The notes under the pieces were generated by a model. The model ran no database searches, had not been told where the DNA came from, and saw only the letters and a program-made list of their open reading frames with translations. Of a stretch of DNA of 64,000 nucleotides, positions 20,380 to 34,000 are shown piece by piece. The stretch is from positions 3,286,001 to 3,350,000 of the forward strand of contig CP141150.1 of the NCBI GenBank assembly GCA_035235625.1, read 5' to 3'. The stretch is from Saururus chinensis. Taxonomy: Eukaryota > Streptophyta > Magnoliopsida > Piperales > Saururaceae. Both the position numbers and the translations under genes were made by a program. Within the stretch, counting starts at the first letter, position 1. Each line of letters opens with the position of its first letter.

Positions 20380-20582
20380 CTTTCTCCGTCCTAAATTAAT
20401 AATTCTATTTGGAGGAAAAATTTATTCCTTATGAATAACTCTATTTTGTTAAATTGAAATAGTTAGGTACTAAAAAAAATATCATAAATTTATTTTTCTT
20501 TCTCTAAAATGCATGTGAGTGTTACCATTCAATAAAATCTATAATTTTTTTAAATATAACTATTAATATAGGATAGAGAAAA
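20380..20582. mobile_element. Stowaway-like MITE
   Basis: Left terminus CTTTCTCCGTCCTAAATTAA and right terminus TTAATATAGGATAGAGAA are inverted repeats, with TA on the left flank. The interior has GAAATAGTTAGGTACT, ATCATAAATTTATTTTTC and TGTTACCATTCAATAAAA. It serves as a reference for the uninterrupted form of the element at 36283-36642. Confidence 0.7.
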
Positions 20583-21910
20583 TATAACAAGGTAATAAAG
20601 TGGAGGTGCTAACTTAGGAACTCCGCACTTCGTAAGGTGTGGTCCTGGCCATCCATCTACAGTCCATAATTGGTTACATGCTTCCGTAGTCCTAACTTCT
20701 TTCGATAGTGAAATAACCACCCAACATTAAATTTTCTCATCGAAATACTGACCTGAACTCAAGCATTCAGCATCCCTCTTCTAATCTCTTCATTAATCTA
20801 TAACTATTCAGTAAGTAGTCATGATGCACCAAAATATTGCAAATTGAGGCCTCAACAAGGCGAGGACACACTTGACCAAACTGCCACCATTTTCGCGTAC
20901 ATGGCCATGGCAAATCACATGTATATATGTCTGCAAGTGAGCAAAAGAGTGACGGGATAAAACAAGTTCACTAGCAAGATAGCATATCAGTTATGAACCC
21001 TAATTAGGCAGGTTGCAGTTAAACCAAACCCGGTTTACAAAAAAAATGGTAATCACGAATAAGTGGATTAGGTGAGGGCGGTTGCTTGCAAGTAAATTTT
21101 TTGTATAATAATACAAATTTAGTACTGGAAAAGTTATAAAATAATAAAAAGTTATAAGGCAAATGTACAATGTAAATTACCATGTCAATATAATAATGAT
21201 GAAAGAATATATTTTTTTAGGGTTAGCGGGCGAGGGTGTGTCCTTTCTGATGTCTTTAGTGTGGGAGGAAGCCGGCAAGGAATCCCTCCCCAAGGGTGGT
21301 GGGCCCATGGAAGTGGGCCTGGACACGTCAGCTACGTAGGGGACATGGAATCTTTTACAAACCGCAAAGGGGCTATCAAGAAAAAGACAGGCCCACGTCC
21401 ATTTCAGCTTTTCTTATTGCATTTTTTATTTGTTGAATTCATTGGTTAAAGTATATCTAGAAGTAGGGAATGCTTAGGGCTTTTTAAAATTAATCTTAAA
21501 AAATGGCTCAGCTGAAGCTATAGTCGAGGCAAAGTTATTTTGATTTCCGTAAGCATTATGGGTGAATGTCAATAGAGATATTTGCAGGACTGCAACACAA
21601 TGGAGGTTTAGAAATGGTTTATTTTGATTATCATATAATATATCAAGGATGGGGAGATGTTTATAAGAATTATAATCATGAACATAAAGTTTATCTCTTT
21701 GAGGGTCTTTAGCTTTATGATCCAACAAATTTCAAGGACAATTTACCAGTAGAGGGTTGGTTAAATGGTTAGGACCATGCCTCAGGAAGCACATCTTGAG
21801 TTCAACCTCCAATCAAGTGGGATTATATTCCAACTTACCCAGTACTTGTGATGTTTAAGCATTGCATGTGCTTAGGAAATATGCGGTGGGACACAATGCT
21901 CTAAGATATA

Positions 21911-22018
21911 CTTCTTTCTATCCCATATTAATAACTTTATTTAATTTTTTTAAAATAAATTAAAAATTAATTTATTTAGAAAAAACTAAATGGAGCTATT
22001 AATATGAGGTAGAGGGAG
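21911..22018. mobile_element. Short Stowaway-like MITE with TA target duplication
   Basis: Terminal inverted repeats CTTCTTTCTATCCCATATTA and TATGAGGTAGAGGGAG are flanked by TA on both sides (21909-21910 and 22019-22020). The ~108-bp AT-rich body has no coding capacity. The TA duplication and CTCCCTC-type terminus are typical of the Tc1/mariner-derived Stowaway family. Confidence 0.75.
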
Positions 22019-22812
22019 TATATAAGGATATAAGTAAAATTTTATCCCCTCAAAGGTGTGTAACTTCATATTTAATTAATTCAGATAAAATAGTTGTTAC
22101 TTCAAGATTGGCAAAGATTGAACTCCATTGTAGCTTGAAGGAGTTTACCATCAAGCCTAGCTTTGAGCCAAGCTGAGCAGAGGCAAGGAAGGGCAAAGGC
22201 CATGGGCCATGGTCAGATACCCAGATATTAAGCAGCCAGAAAACAGGAAGGGCTATGCCCAAAATCTTCCAATATTCTCCTACTCGGTCTTTGATAATGA
22301 CTTTATTTATGATCTCGCCATGTTTCTATCTATGAGATAACTAATGTTTACAAATAATATGAATTCATGTTAGCAAATGGACTATTTTGAAGTATAATCA
22401 ATCATGGTTAACAACTATTTGGCCAATATAACATATCTAGAAAATTAACAAATCAACTTAATCTTATGTAGGAAAAATCAGATCGCATCTAATTAATTAT
22501 ACCAATTTCAAGATGCCAATCATTATTGGTGAAAGTCAATCCTATGCAGATCAAGCTCCTATGCTATTTCTTCTCCCTAATATCTAATAGCTTTTGCATG
22601 TATATAAGTTGATGCCACCCTTTTTTGAAGTATTTTTTATGCTTTTTACCGACAATGAGCCAAGCATGAGCTATGCATGAGAGCCCTTCATCCTTGAGAT
22701 TGATAACGCACACTTTAGCACACATGAGCATCGCTGAAAAATGCTTCCCCTTTTTTCATAGAATAAACTTCTAGGTTTATTAGTTTTTCAACAAAATTGG
22801 TAATTAAGTGTT

Positions 22813-22834
22813 TTATATATATATATATATATAT
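22813..22834. repeat. AT dinucleotide microsatellite
   Basis: Eleven consecutive TA units in intergenic DNA. Confidence 0.9.
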
Positions 22835-23810
22835 GCCTTCACTAGCTAATGAGTAGGAGTCCATTCATAACACATTTCTTTAAGACCAAGGGTGCCCCCA
22901 CCATGTGGACATACGCAAAGAAAGGAGATATGTCACAGTATGTCAACACCATTTCTGATATTGAAATTGCAGCAAAGAATATTCTCTCTCTTTCTTCTTC
23001 AGATCTGCCTACCAAGTACTTAAGGATAGAAGTCTCCTTAGCCACAATCGTAGTGAAATAATGAGCAAAAGACCATAAACATTGTCCTCTACTATGTTTT
23101 TGCTCTTTGTTTTAGTCCAGATTAGCCCTACTAGCTTATAGGTCCACAGTACAAGTACTGGAAACTCTATGAATGACATAATGAGCAGATCAGCCTTAAA
23201 CCTATTTCATTGGTCTATAGAGTATGAAACTTAGATTCAGTGGCTGTGTATAACTATTATTATAGTCCATGGACTAATAATGCCTTGGTGACTGAAAAAA
23301 ATTAAAATATACTATGACATAACAAAATCTATAGAGAGCAGGTAAGCTATGCCTTTGCTTGATGTATCTCTTTCAAGACTCATCCTGCTAGCAAGAAATT
23401 TGGGGTCAGCTGTCTGATTCACTTCCTGTAATTCAGGTTCCTCTGTCATTTCTTAAAGTCCACCCACCATTTCACTAATATATATTTCCCCCAAAGGTCT
23501 GTCCTTCAGTTCTTGGAATGAATTCTAGAAACCCCTCATGTTTCTTCCCCTACTTTCTCCTTCCAGACAGACCAAGTTAGGTGCCATAAACAACCGCGTC
23601 CCATGTCCTTTCAGGACGACAAGATTCTCATTCAACAGTGCGAAACAGTGGTCTACTACTGGTCTATAGTCTAGACTGTGATCTGATCCATCTGCCCATG
23701 CAAAACATGTAAAAAGATAATAATTAAAAACCCTTTTTACAGAAATAATGTTGCTGGGCATATGGCTAAAGTTTGTTGATTTGGGAATAATTATACTATG
23801 GTTGTCATAT

Positions 23811-24185
23811 CATGCACGCGGATGGCAACGATCCCTAGTAATTCCCAGTGATTGATCAAAGCATCCATGCACAGAAGATTGATAAAGTCTTTAGGTTGGA
23901 TGTCCTTCTTGATGTAGCTCATTCACCTTATCTTTGGTTTGGAAGCAAATGTGTAAAATAATGAAAACTCCACTTTTGATGAATATATTCATTCTCTTGT
24001 AGAGTATTTTGAACTTCTAACAACTATTGAAGTAATAAAATCTGATGATTATGAGCTTTCTGTACTTCAGTCATGCACGTGGATATCAACCATCAGTGGG
24101 CATTCTTCGTGAATGGATCATTTACCTCTGGAGAGAATGACAAAGTCTTCAGGTTAGATGTCTTCGTGATGTAACTCATGTCCTC
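23811..24185. repeat. Diverged direct duplication, ~260-bp spacing
   Basis: Segment 23811-23931 and segment 24072-24185 share, in the same order, CATGCACG(C/T)GGAT, a GATTGATCA/GAATGGATCA word, AAAGTCTT(T/C)AGGTT(G/A)GATGTC and GATGTA(G/A)CTCAT. They are separated by many substitutions and small indels. This looks like an old tandem duplication and no coding role is visible. Confidence 0.6.
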
Positions 24186-24669
24186 ATTTATTTAATTTTG
24201 TCCTTTGCAGCAGCAGTATAAAAAAAAGTCACCATATAAGCTCAAGACATTCTTGCTTATGAGTTATGACAACAAATTACACTGATTATGTCACTTGAGA
24301 TGCTAACTGGAGTTAAACAAATCACAAAAATTAAACTGATGATAATGAGCCCGATGCACATACTTCTGTTTCTGCTGTCTGTTTGTAGTCCCATAGGATG
24401 CATGTGACTCCTCAATCAGAAACAATTGATTTCAAGAATGTATCATTGGATTTACAAACAGGAAAAGACAGGGAGAGATTTAATTCTCAGGTGAGAAAGT
24501 GAGGGCATGGGGCCTTCTTATTGAAACAAGAGCACAGGTTTTCAAAGTCTCATTTTAATATTCAACCTGCAGCAGTACGAAAGGGAGCCACTGTCCCCGG
24601 CATGTTTGTCTCTCCAGGGCTGACTGGCCATTTTTCTCTCGGTTATCACAACTAGATAACACATATATT

Positions 24670-24888
24670 CCCTCCGCCCCAGTTAAACTACTTGGTGTTT
24701 AATACTCCTTCCGTCCTAAAATAAGTTTCCTATTTGATTTTTCAAAATAAACTAAAAAATAATTTTTTTTAAACAAAGTAGGACACTTATTTTAGGATGG
24801 AGAGAATATTTTTTTAATGGTAAAAATGAACTAAAATTAGTTCGTTTTCAAAAATTAAAACAGACTATTAATGTGGGGTGGAGGGTGT
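24670..24888. mobile_element. Stowaway-like MITE interrupted by a second MITE
   Basis: The outer termini CCCTCCGCCCCAGTTAAACT and ATTAATGTGGGGTGGAGGG are inverted repeats. The element is split by a second, complete MITE at 24705-24805. The outer body continues on the right with AATGGTAAAAATGAACTAAA and AAAAATTAAAACAGACTATT. Confidence 0.7.
24705..24805. mobile_element. Stowaway MITE nested in another MITE
   Basis: Terminal inverted repeats CTCCTTCCGTCCTAAAATAA and TTATTTTAGGATGGAGAG match almost perfectly, and TA lies next to each end (24703-24704 and just after 24805). The body is ~100 bp, AT-rich and non-coding. The good terminal match suggests that it is younger than its host element. Confidence 0.85.
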
Positions 24889-27800
24889 ATATAAAGGTCT
24901 ACGGCAAACTAAGCTCTTTACAATATAAGATCATGGCAGTCAAATCTTGATTAACGGCCTGCAAGTATGTCAATACATTACTTAGTAACATAGTGTTGAT
25001 TGTGTTACTTTGTAACGACTACTATGTTATGTAGATTACTTTACGTGATAAACAAATTAATACTATGCTACGAAATAAAATTATGTTACTAAGTAATGTA
25101 GTTTTTGGGTATATACCACAAAGGCTCTGCTTTGTGATGCACAACATACTTGTATTCCTTTTATTATGATAAGACATTTTATTTTTTATCCTTTACCTTT
25201 TTCTTTTCTTTGCTAGGATTTTTTAATTGAAAATCCTTGTTGTATTTCCATTCCAATTAGAATCTCCCTTTCTTTAAGGTATCAGCTAAAATAAAATCTA
25301 TAAGCAAAGCTAATACTGACATTTTTTTGGTAATTAAGCTAGTACTGATATTTTCACTAGGTTTAATTGCACTTATTTAAATTCATAAGATGTGGATAGA
25401 GAATGAGATTGAATAAAATTACGGGGAATCTATTCAAAAAAGGTGCAATCGAAAAAACCTTTTTAATAACTATATCAATTGAAATTGTGCATGATTGAAC
25501 TCATTTTTACCAAACAATGCTTCAGCCATAAGTTGATGCTGCTGAAATAAATACATCAAAAATCTATTATGGAATAGCTTAAGCTGTTAGTAACTGATTG
25601 TTAATTAATATTTATTTCAACAGATGAATGATGTTAGCATACGTATATGGATACGTATTAATTGTAGCTCGTCTACCTGTACATGGAAATGATTAGGAAT
25701 TATTATATTTGCACATGTGATCATGTGTATGCTGGAAACAATTCTGTGGTCCCACTTGGAAAACGTGTGGCCCCTATCAGTAGTGTGGACAACTGTGGAT
25801 GTGACAAGCTCAAGTGGTCCAGAGAGAGAGGGGGGCAATTGCATGAGTAATGGAGCCTTGCACGTTGAGAAGACTAGTAGATGGAGGCGGGGCCGCCAGG
25901 CGAGAGATGTTAAGGGGGAGAGGTCAATGCTTTTTGTTTATAGCCTAAAAATTTGACTAGTTACGGCTAACTTGTCTAATGGCTAGGGTTTCTAGATAAG
26001 ATCTCTCCCTTCCTTATCTCCCAGTCTCATGAAATTCAGCACTATCAATTTGATTTCTTGTCATAAAGAAAATATGAAATATACAGCTACTCCACAAGTG
26101 CACTTTCAAGAAACTTAATCTCTTCTTCACTTATCTCTCCTGCTTGGATCAGGGCATCATACCTTTCTGTCTCTTGCAAAAGCTAGACAAATAACAATAT
26201 GGTCTGAGGCGCCCTCCTCGTACTCTCATGCATGGACTTACCGATATTTCTGTAGCTAGCCCCAGCCAATATGTTAGGAGATGTAAAAGAGATGGACCCA
26301 TGAGGAAGTCTTTGGTCCCCCTTGTGGTAGATAGTATGCTTCTTCCACTCAGTTTAAGTTATACTTTTTAGTAGAAAGAAGAAGATAAATTGATAGCAAG
26401 TTCAAACTTTCTTCATTTTGGGTGGCATATTTTTCTCTTTTACTGGGGAGCAGCGGAATATCTCCAATAGAGGATTGGGTGAAGTTGACATTCTGGAAAG
26501 AATTGACAATTTTCACAGGCCTATCATTCAGTCACTTTCAAGACCAACTACATTCTTGTTCACATGAGTATGAGGCCTAGAGAACTCCCCAACAAACCCC
26601 CTTTAAGCAAACAACATTCCTTACAGCTATGAGTTTACTAAGCAGCCCCAAACACTCCTTTTCTCTCTATTAAGCATCAGTAGGTTTATGTCATTGTTAC
26701 TGAGGGAGAATGGTCAACTACTGGCTTGCTCATGGTAACAAGTTATTCATTTCACAAGGTAAATGCTATTTGTTTGTATGCACAATCAGGGTTTGTTTCA
26801 AAAGCTTAAGTGGCTTAAGAGACTGCCGCAAGCAAATAAAAGTAGGGCTCTCCATGTCCACCATTTTAGCTATCCTTTTGTCTTCATAAGAGTAAACAAT
26901 AGTGTTTGTATATCAGAAGCATTTAATGTTTGTTTTATAGGGGTAAATGCATTATAATGGTGGAAACAATACATGCTGCAGAAATTAGCGTGCGTATGCT
27001 TGAGAAACTAAGCAAAGCATCTTGGCATGTCATCTTCATCCTTAACAAATAGATTTTTTATTTTCTGCCTACTGAAATTTCAGTCTGTAGCCAGCTTTGC
27101 CCTTTTATTGCAATCTCCGAAAATTCACAATGTGGGTCGTCATGATTATTTCAGTATACCTTATCCTATGTGAACTTAGAGGAATTATTGATATTCATGT
27201 CAAATTTTAGCTGTAAAAAGACGCTAATACTTATAAATGATGTCAATTGTGTGACAAAAGACCTAACAGTGAGTGTTTCTTGAGAACTGGGCAAGGTATA
27301 ATGTGCAAAACCTCACATTACATGTGCATTCTTAGACTTCCCTTTTTACTAGTGCAAGATTGCGATAATTAAGAAACCAATTGGGTACGGAGGAATCTTT
27401 TTGGAAAGTTTCAACTTAGTTGTTGACCTCTAAATTAACTGCAAGAATTAGATACTGTCTGAATTATCATTCAATTAGAATTAGGCAAGTTAGATCATGA
27501 AACCTTATTCTGCGAGTTATAGCTCCCTAATTAACAAGGTTAATTAATGCTAATTGAACACACCCAGATGGACCTACGGCGAATTTCAGGCCGATTTTTC
27601 TCCAAAATGCGACAAATCCGAAATTTTCAGCAAAAGTTACCAATTTGGTTTGGTCTTTTTTTTTTGGCATGGTTTTGCCAAGTTTCGGTGGTTTTTGGTT
27701 GTTTGGGTTTAGCAAAAAACTAGGACAACAGTCTTGAACTTTCTCCATTCCGATTGCTCGTCCCTCTGTATTGCCTCCACCTTATGCACTTGCCTGTGAC

Positions 27801-30800
27801 AAATGTTGCTAAAATTTTCCCATTTCCCGAATTTTTTTGAACCGAATTAAAATGACCCCTTACCGAATTAAAGCCGAATTATTTACTTGTTACTATGCTC
27901 TACGTACAAGAATGAATATTAGCCAGGATTGTCAAGTTAAGTTGAACATTAAAGCTTAATAGGGTCTTGAAACAGCACCATTTTGGTACTCTGCACTGGG
28001 GGGATTAAACCCTATTTTCCAGCAATTCCCACTGCTACTGCTGGAGGCTCCTAGCGCACATGAATATTGACTAAACGACCTAAGGTGGCTAGTAGCCTTA
28101 TTCTCATTGTATGGTTGGCAAGATTCTCTATGCTTCTGCATTCTGAACTAACCAAAACCTGTGACAATACTGTGGGATAAGAGTCAGGCGTATAGTGTAG
28201 GAGAGAGGCCCCCATTGATAAGTGTTTTGCTACCAAATTTCCTCTTTTTGTGAACTTTCTGAATCACTTGTAACCATTAATAGGTGGAAGCTATACCCTG
28301 CTAGTAGCACATCATACATATGTCATTTCCCATGGTACTATTTGTCCTCATTACGTAGAGGAAATTCCCTGTGATGTTCCTGTGAGTGAGTGATGAGTGT
28401 GTGAGGAAAAGGAGACATTTAAGGTAGGTATTAAGGGGATTTCTGCAACAACTCACATTAGACAAAAGAATGTTTCAACATGGATTTTATTGGGTGAAAT
28501 GGTTGCATATGTATTATTAAACTAACTACAATCTAAGATGATCCAATTAATTCCTTTGTAATATTTTATTATCTCTGCAAAACTAGTATAATTCATATTT
28601 GATAGATCTACCGAATGGCATATAATATTGCGTAGCCTAATTATTTTGACCTAATTTGACTGTCATACACAAACTTGTCTGCATTTGAGCAAGAAAAGAT
28701 CCACACAAGGCTAGATCACAACCTAGATATCAAACTAATGGCACTTTTGTCAGTGGAACTGTTAATTCATGTCTTCCCCATCCAAGACCCAAGATCAATT
28801 TGGAAGCATGGATGGATCTGTGGGTGTGTGCTTGGTGTAGAGCATTTGACAACTCTTGGGAGACAGTGGCACATACACACAAGGTGTCGGTATATTGTTC
28901 ATACATAAGCCAAACGTCCCCTGCTCTCTGCCAATAGGTGGCAATGGATTTAATGATTCTGTTGGGGACATGCTATTTTTGGCAAGAAGCCACAGGTGGG
29001 GTTGAGGAATTCTGAAGCATTTTGGTGGGTGTTTATGTCAAGGGAGACTCCTCCGGCCGTCGTTTTTGACACTCGGGAAGAAAAAGGGCGAGTTGGCGTT
29101 AGGGTTTTGTGGAGACTGGAGTCTTCGTGTTGGAAAGACTGGTGATGTTGGTATTGAGTTCGAGTTTCCACACAACATGTAGCATCTCACTGTGGACTAC
29201 TCTCATTAAAGCACAACAGAAATTTCAAGAAATTAAGATGCGGGAAGAAGATTGGTTTTGCTCATAATTCCCCTTGTTTTTATGCGTGAAAATATTTATT
29301 TCTTTGGGTGGACAAGAAATGGGGACAAAAATGGGCAGGAGAGGCAGAAAGAGGAAGCAGACCCAGCTCGTGTTTTGGTGATTCAATGGTGTCATTTAGT
29401 GGTAGCTCACAATCTTCGGTAATTTTGCCACCAGCACTGTCATTATCGGATTATAAGGCCATCAACGTTACATGTCACTTTCTGTACAAAAGTAAAAAAA
29501 AAAAATCCAATTTGATTATGTCTGATAATCGTCATTTCTGGATAACTTAAGCGGTTGAGGAAACAAATTATCAATATATTTATTTCATATTTCAACAAAT
29601 AAATAAATCTTCATTGAGCATCATTTCTTTATGCTAATCGACGCAGAAAACAATACCATCCCGGTCAAGAAATTTATCATCCTAAAAAATCAAAAATACG
29701 AAATGATTGATTCAAAGAATTTTGTAAAATACAGTGACATGTGATAGCTATCATAGGATGAAGAAAATTGATAGAGAGGCACACTACAGAGTACTAGAGG
29801 GACCTCATCCGTGAATGACCCAGATCCTTAGCTACAACCTATATGTCCATATGGTAGGCCTCAATCACTCTGCATGTCCCCAGTCAAGAAATAAGAAAAA
29901 AAAAATCTCATCTAATACACTTCCTTCCTCATAATCAGAATATTCAATACCTAAAAAAAATAACAGATAATGCATGACCGCAGACCACAGCCTACCATAT
30001 CACTATCAAGAATCTCCTCCTAAGAAAAATTTCTATCTTTTATAGTGACTGACGGACCTCATGTCCTATACCAATACGTTAACAAAGTCTTTATGAACTA
30101 TTTGATTTAAAAGATTATGTGTCAAAAAGATGTAGCATAATATTATGAATTTGATATAGAGCATAATATGATCAATTTGATGTGTATACAGAAGTTTTTA
30201 CTGAGGAGGTGACGAGAGGTGGCTTGTCGGGACATGGGCAATAGGATACGATATTAGAGAAGGAGATGCAGAAGAGAGAGGAGAGAGAGACTGGAGAGGG
30301 TGAGGGCTATGCAGGTCGGTGGACCCCCAGTCCAGCTTCGCTTGACGACATCAAAGCCGGCATGAGGAGTGGGGCATGAACGCCCTACAGCTCCTTCCTC
30401 CTCCCGTCCTCCTCTTCCTCTTCCTCTTCCCCTCCCGTTAAAATCTTTAGTTTTGTCTGGTTTTAATCTGGTGGAAAACCGGAGTCGCAGTTTTGCGGCA
30501 AGAGGCTGTGCAAAGAAGGCAAAGTGTGCTCACTTTGTTGAAAGGGATAGATAGGAGAAAAATCCCAAAACTGGAAGACCCATCTCAATTCCGATAGCCA
30601 ACAAGCCAGCCACCCCTTCTTTTGCTCTTTATTTCTGTCTACTTGATTTGGTTCCCTTCTCTTCATGACTAGCTTTCATGGAAGACTTTGGCTAATTCAT
30701 CCTCCTCTTTCTTTCTCTACTGTTTTCTCCTCTACTCTTCTTCGTCTGCTCCCTTCTTATATCAAGGGAAAAATTCTTTCCGGTATTTGAAGTCTAGGTG

Positions 30801-30922
30801 AGAGCATAGGGGAGGTAGATCCAACTCATTAACCACAGATTGGAATTTTGATTGCTTTTCACCTTGCCTTGGTGTTTACTCCTGTTTTAAAGCTTGGGAG
30901 GGAGAATAGAGGAGGCGGTATA
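24889..30922. other. Intergenic region upstream of the IDD gene
   Basis: About 6 kb without a recognised coding gene. Short open frames occur on both strands without motifs. The last ~700 bases become purine/pyrimidine-rich: GA-rich near 30260-30300 and CCTCTT-rich near 30405-30435. This fits the promoter and leader of the zinc-finger gene that follows. A 9-codon upstream ORF starts at ATG 30923. Confidence 0.5.
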
Positions 30923-31026
30923 ATGGAGAGAATTGTGGGTGATTTGGATTAAATTAGTAGGTGAGAAGCTCAGGACAAGTAGGGAAGAGGCAGGAACAAT
31001 CGAAGCGGGTGGAGAAGGGACTGAAA

Positions 31027-34000
31027 ATGGCTGCTGCTTCATCATCTACTCCATATTTTGGAATCAGAGAAGAGGAATCCAACCAGATAAAGCAGCAACA
31101 ACAGCAAACTCCTACAACTCCCACTTCATCTTCTGCTCCGGCCACAGCACCTCAGAAGAAGAAGAGGAATCTGCCAGGAACTCCAAGTAAGAAGCCAATT
31201 CCCAATCTATTATAAATGCATACAAGCATCATCATCATCTATTTGTTGGCTTATTTGAATTCTACTGGGATCTTCTGTTGTGGCCACAGATCCAGATGCA
31301 GAGGTGATTGCACTCTCGCCCAAGACGCTCATGGCTACCAACAGGTTCATATGCGAGGTCTGCAACAAGGGCTTCCAGAGGGAGCAAAACCTGCAGCTCC
31401 ACAGGAGGGGCCACAACCTGCCATGGAAGCTGAGGCAGAAAAGCACCAAGGAGGTGAAGAGGAAGGTGTACCTCTGCCCGGAGCCCACCTGCGTCCACCA
31501 TGACCCCTCCAGGGCCTTGGGAGACCTCACCGGCATCAAGAAGCACTTCTGCAGGAAGCACGGGGAGAAGAAATGGAAGTGTGATAAGTGCTCCAAAAGA
31601 TATGCAGTTCAGTCAGATTGGAAAGCTCACTCTAAGACCTGCGGTACTAGAGAATACAGATGCGACTGTGGCACCCTTTTCTCCAGGTATATCAAATCAA
31701 ATTGACTTCATATCGCACATCCAACTAAAGTCATAATTAGAGCCCAGATTAGTTAAAAGTTGGAAGACTCAGGATGTGGGTCTTCTTTAGATGGCCTTGG
31801 TTAGTTCAGGAAAAGCCCGTCGGTGACACATGAAAGCTGGAAGAGACTGATGGGAGGTGTCTTTCAAATTTTTCGTATCGATTTTGATGTTGGATCTTTG
31901 CTCCCCAAATTTTGTGTTTGTTTTTGGTGTTGGAGGTACGTGTAAGAGGAAAGCAGAAAACTGCTCCCACGTGAATTTATCACTGGGAGAGTAAGAGAGA
32001 GAGTCGATGGAGAGAGTGTCATGGAGGTGATTGATTTCAAAGACTGGTACAGCAGTCATCTTTCTCCTCGGAACCACCGCCATTTTGCTGCAGCCTCCTT
32101 TGCTCTTCCTATTCACGTGCTGCCATGTAACGAGGTCTACCAGGTTTGTTCTCTTGTGGGTTGGCTACATGTGTCCAGGGCTGTGCCTCTTGCAGGCTCC
32201 CTTTTTCATGAAAGCGTTAAGAGTCAGGAGGAAGATGAAGATGCTCTGGTCTCTCTTTTCTCTCTCTCATATGGAAGCCCAAGAGCAAAATTATGGCTTC
32301 CATGGTTGCTTATTAATTGAACATGGGGACTAAATGGAGGGTTTGACAGGAGCATTCTTTCATGGTTCAAGCAAAATTCTGATTTCAAAGGAACTTCCAT
32401 GGGACTGGCATTAAATGAGCTCAAGTTTGACAGACATGGACTTCTTTGATTGATGGCCTTCATGGTTCCCGCAGAAGAATCTTTCCTTGCATTAATTGAA
32501 GCCCTTCTAACCGGTTTCCCTATTGATTGATTCATCACTTTCAGGGTTTTTATGACATTCCTTCCTTCATTCATCTGGGTTCTATCTTTCCGCATTCTTC
32601 TTTGGGAAGTGAAGTAATTACATGCACATTCTGATTCCAAATTTGTTTTACTGGCGAAGACAAAGAAAATGACTTGAACTTTCTAGTTTTTACCTTCCAA
32701 TCCTCTTGTGTGGTCAATTCATTCCCCCTCATTTCAAACTCTCCTTTCCTAACTAAGCATCCTTGCATTGTTCCTTCAATGAGGCATTTGCAAAATTTTA
32801 CTTCCAATCCTTTTCATTATCCAGTGTCTTCCTTCAGCACACATGTGGAATTCTCACTAGCAAAGGCCATATTTATGTCTACATTATAAGCAATTTATGT
32901 TCACACTTGTTAGTATATATATCAGCATTCATATTCATACAGCTATTTAGCTATTATATTTATGTAACAGTATGCTTATTGTTAATTGGTCATGCTACTG
33001 TGAACTAATATATACATTTTGTTTTAATTTGTTTTTGTTTCCAGGAGGGATAGCTTCATAACACACAGGGCCTTCTGTGATGCACTGGCTCAAGAGAGCG
33101 CCAGGCTCCCCAGTGGCCTCAACACCATGGGGACCCACCTCTATGGGGGCAGCAACACGGGCCTGGCCCTCTCCCAGGTGGGGGCCCAGATCTCCTCCCT
33201 TCATCAAGACCAGGCCCACCACCAGCCCACAGATCTCCTGAGGCTAGGGGGGGTCGGCGGGCCCCAATTTGACCATCTCATCTCCCCCTCCAACCCCTCC
33301 CCCTTCCGCTCTCCACACAACCCCTCCCAGGCCTTCTTCCTCCCCAACTCTGGCCACAACTTCCATGAGGATCAGACACAGGCATCCCACAATGGACTAA
33401 TGCAAAGCAAGCCCTTCCATGGCCTCCTCCAGCTCCCTGACCTCCAAGCCAACCCCAACACCGCCTCCTCAGCTGCAGCAGCTAATCTCTTCAACTTGAG
33501 CTTCTTCTCTAACAGCAGCAACACTAGCACCAACGTCAACAACGCCTCTTCTGGCTTGCTGATTCCAGACCAGCTTTGCAATGCTAATGGCGGGGTAGAA
33601 GCCACAACTCTCTTTCCTGGCAGTATCATGGCTGATCATCAAATGGGCTCAGGTGTCTCCTCCATCTACAGCTCTTCCATGCAAAATGAGTCGGTACTTC
33701 CTCAGATGTCAGCAACTGCACTGCTTCAGAAAGCAGCTCAGATGGGTGCAACCACTAGCAGCAACAGTGGCTCACTCTTGAGAGGATTCGGAAGCTCCTC
33801 CTCCGGTACTGGGGGCCCAAAACCTGAAAGGCCGGCCTTCCTGCCGCCAGCCAGCTTCCGGAACGATGGATCGATGAGATCTCACATCGAAAACGAGACC
33901 CACCTCCAGGACTTGATGAACTCGCTGGCTAACGGTGGGTCTGCCATGTTTGGAGCCGGGCCTGCATTTGGAGGGGGTGCATCTGCTGGAAGTGGGCAGG

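Larger units (their letters stand above)
22019..24669. other. Intergenic region without a recognised gene
   Basis: AT-rich sequence with an AT dinucleotide run at 22813-22834 and a diverged direct duplication at about 23811-23931 and 24072-24185. Small open frames on both strands match no family that I recognise. Confidence 0.5.

Noticed and set aside
31210..31596. Minus-strand frames opposite the IDD zinc fingers
   Set aside because: They are antisense shadows of a strongly conserved plus-strand exon.
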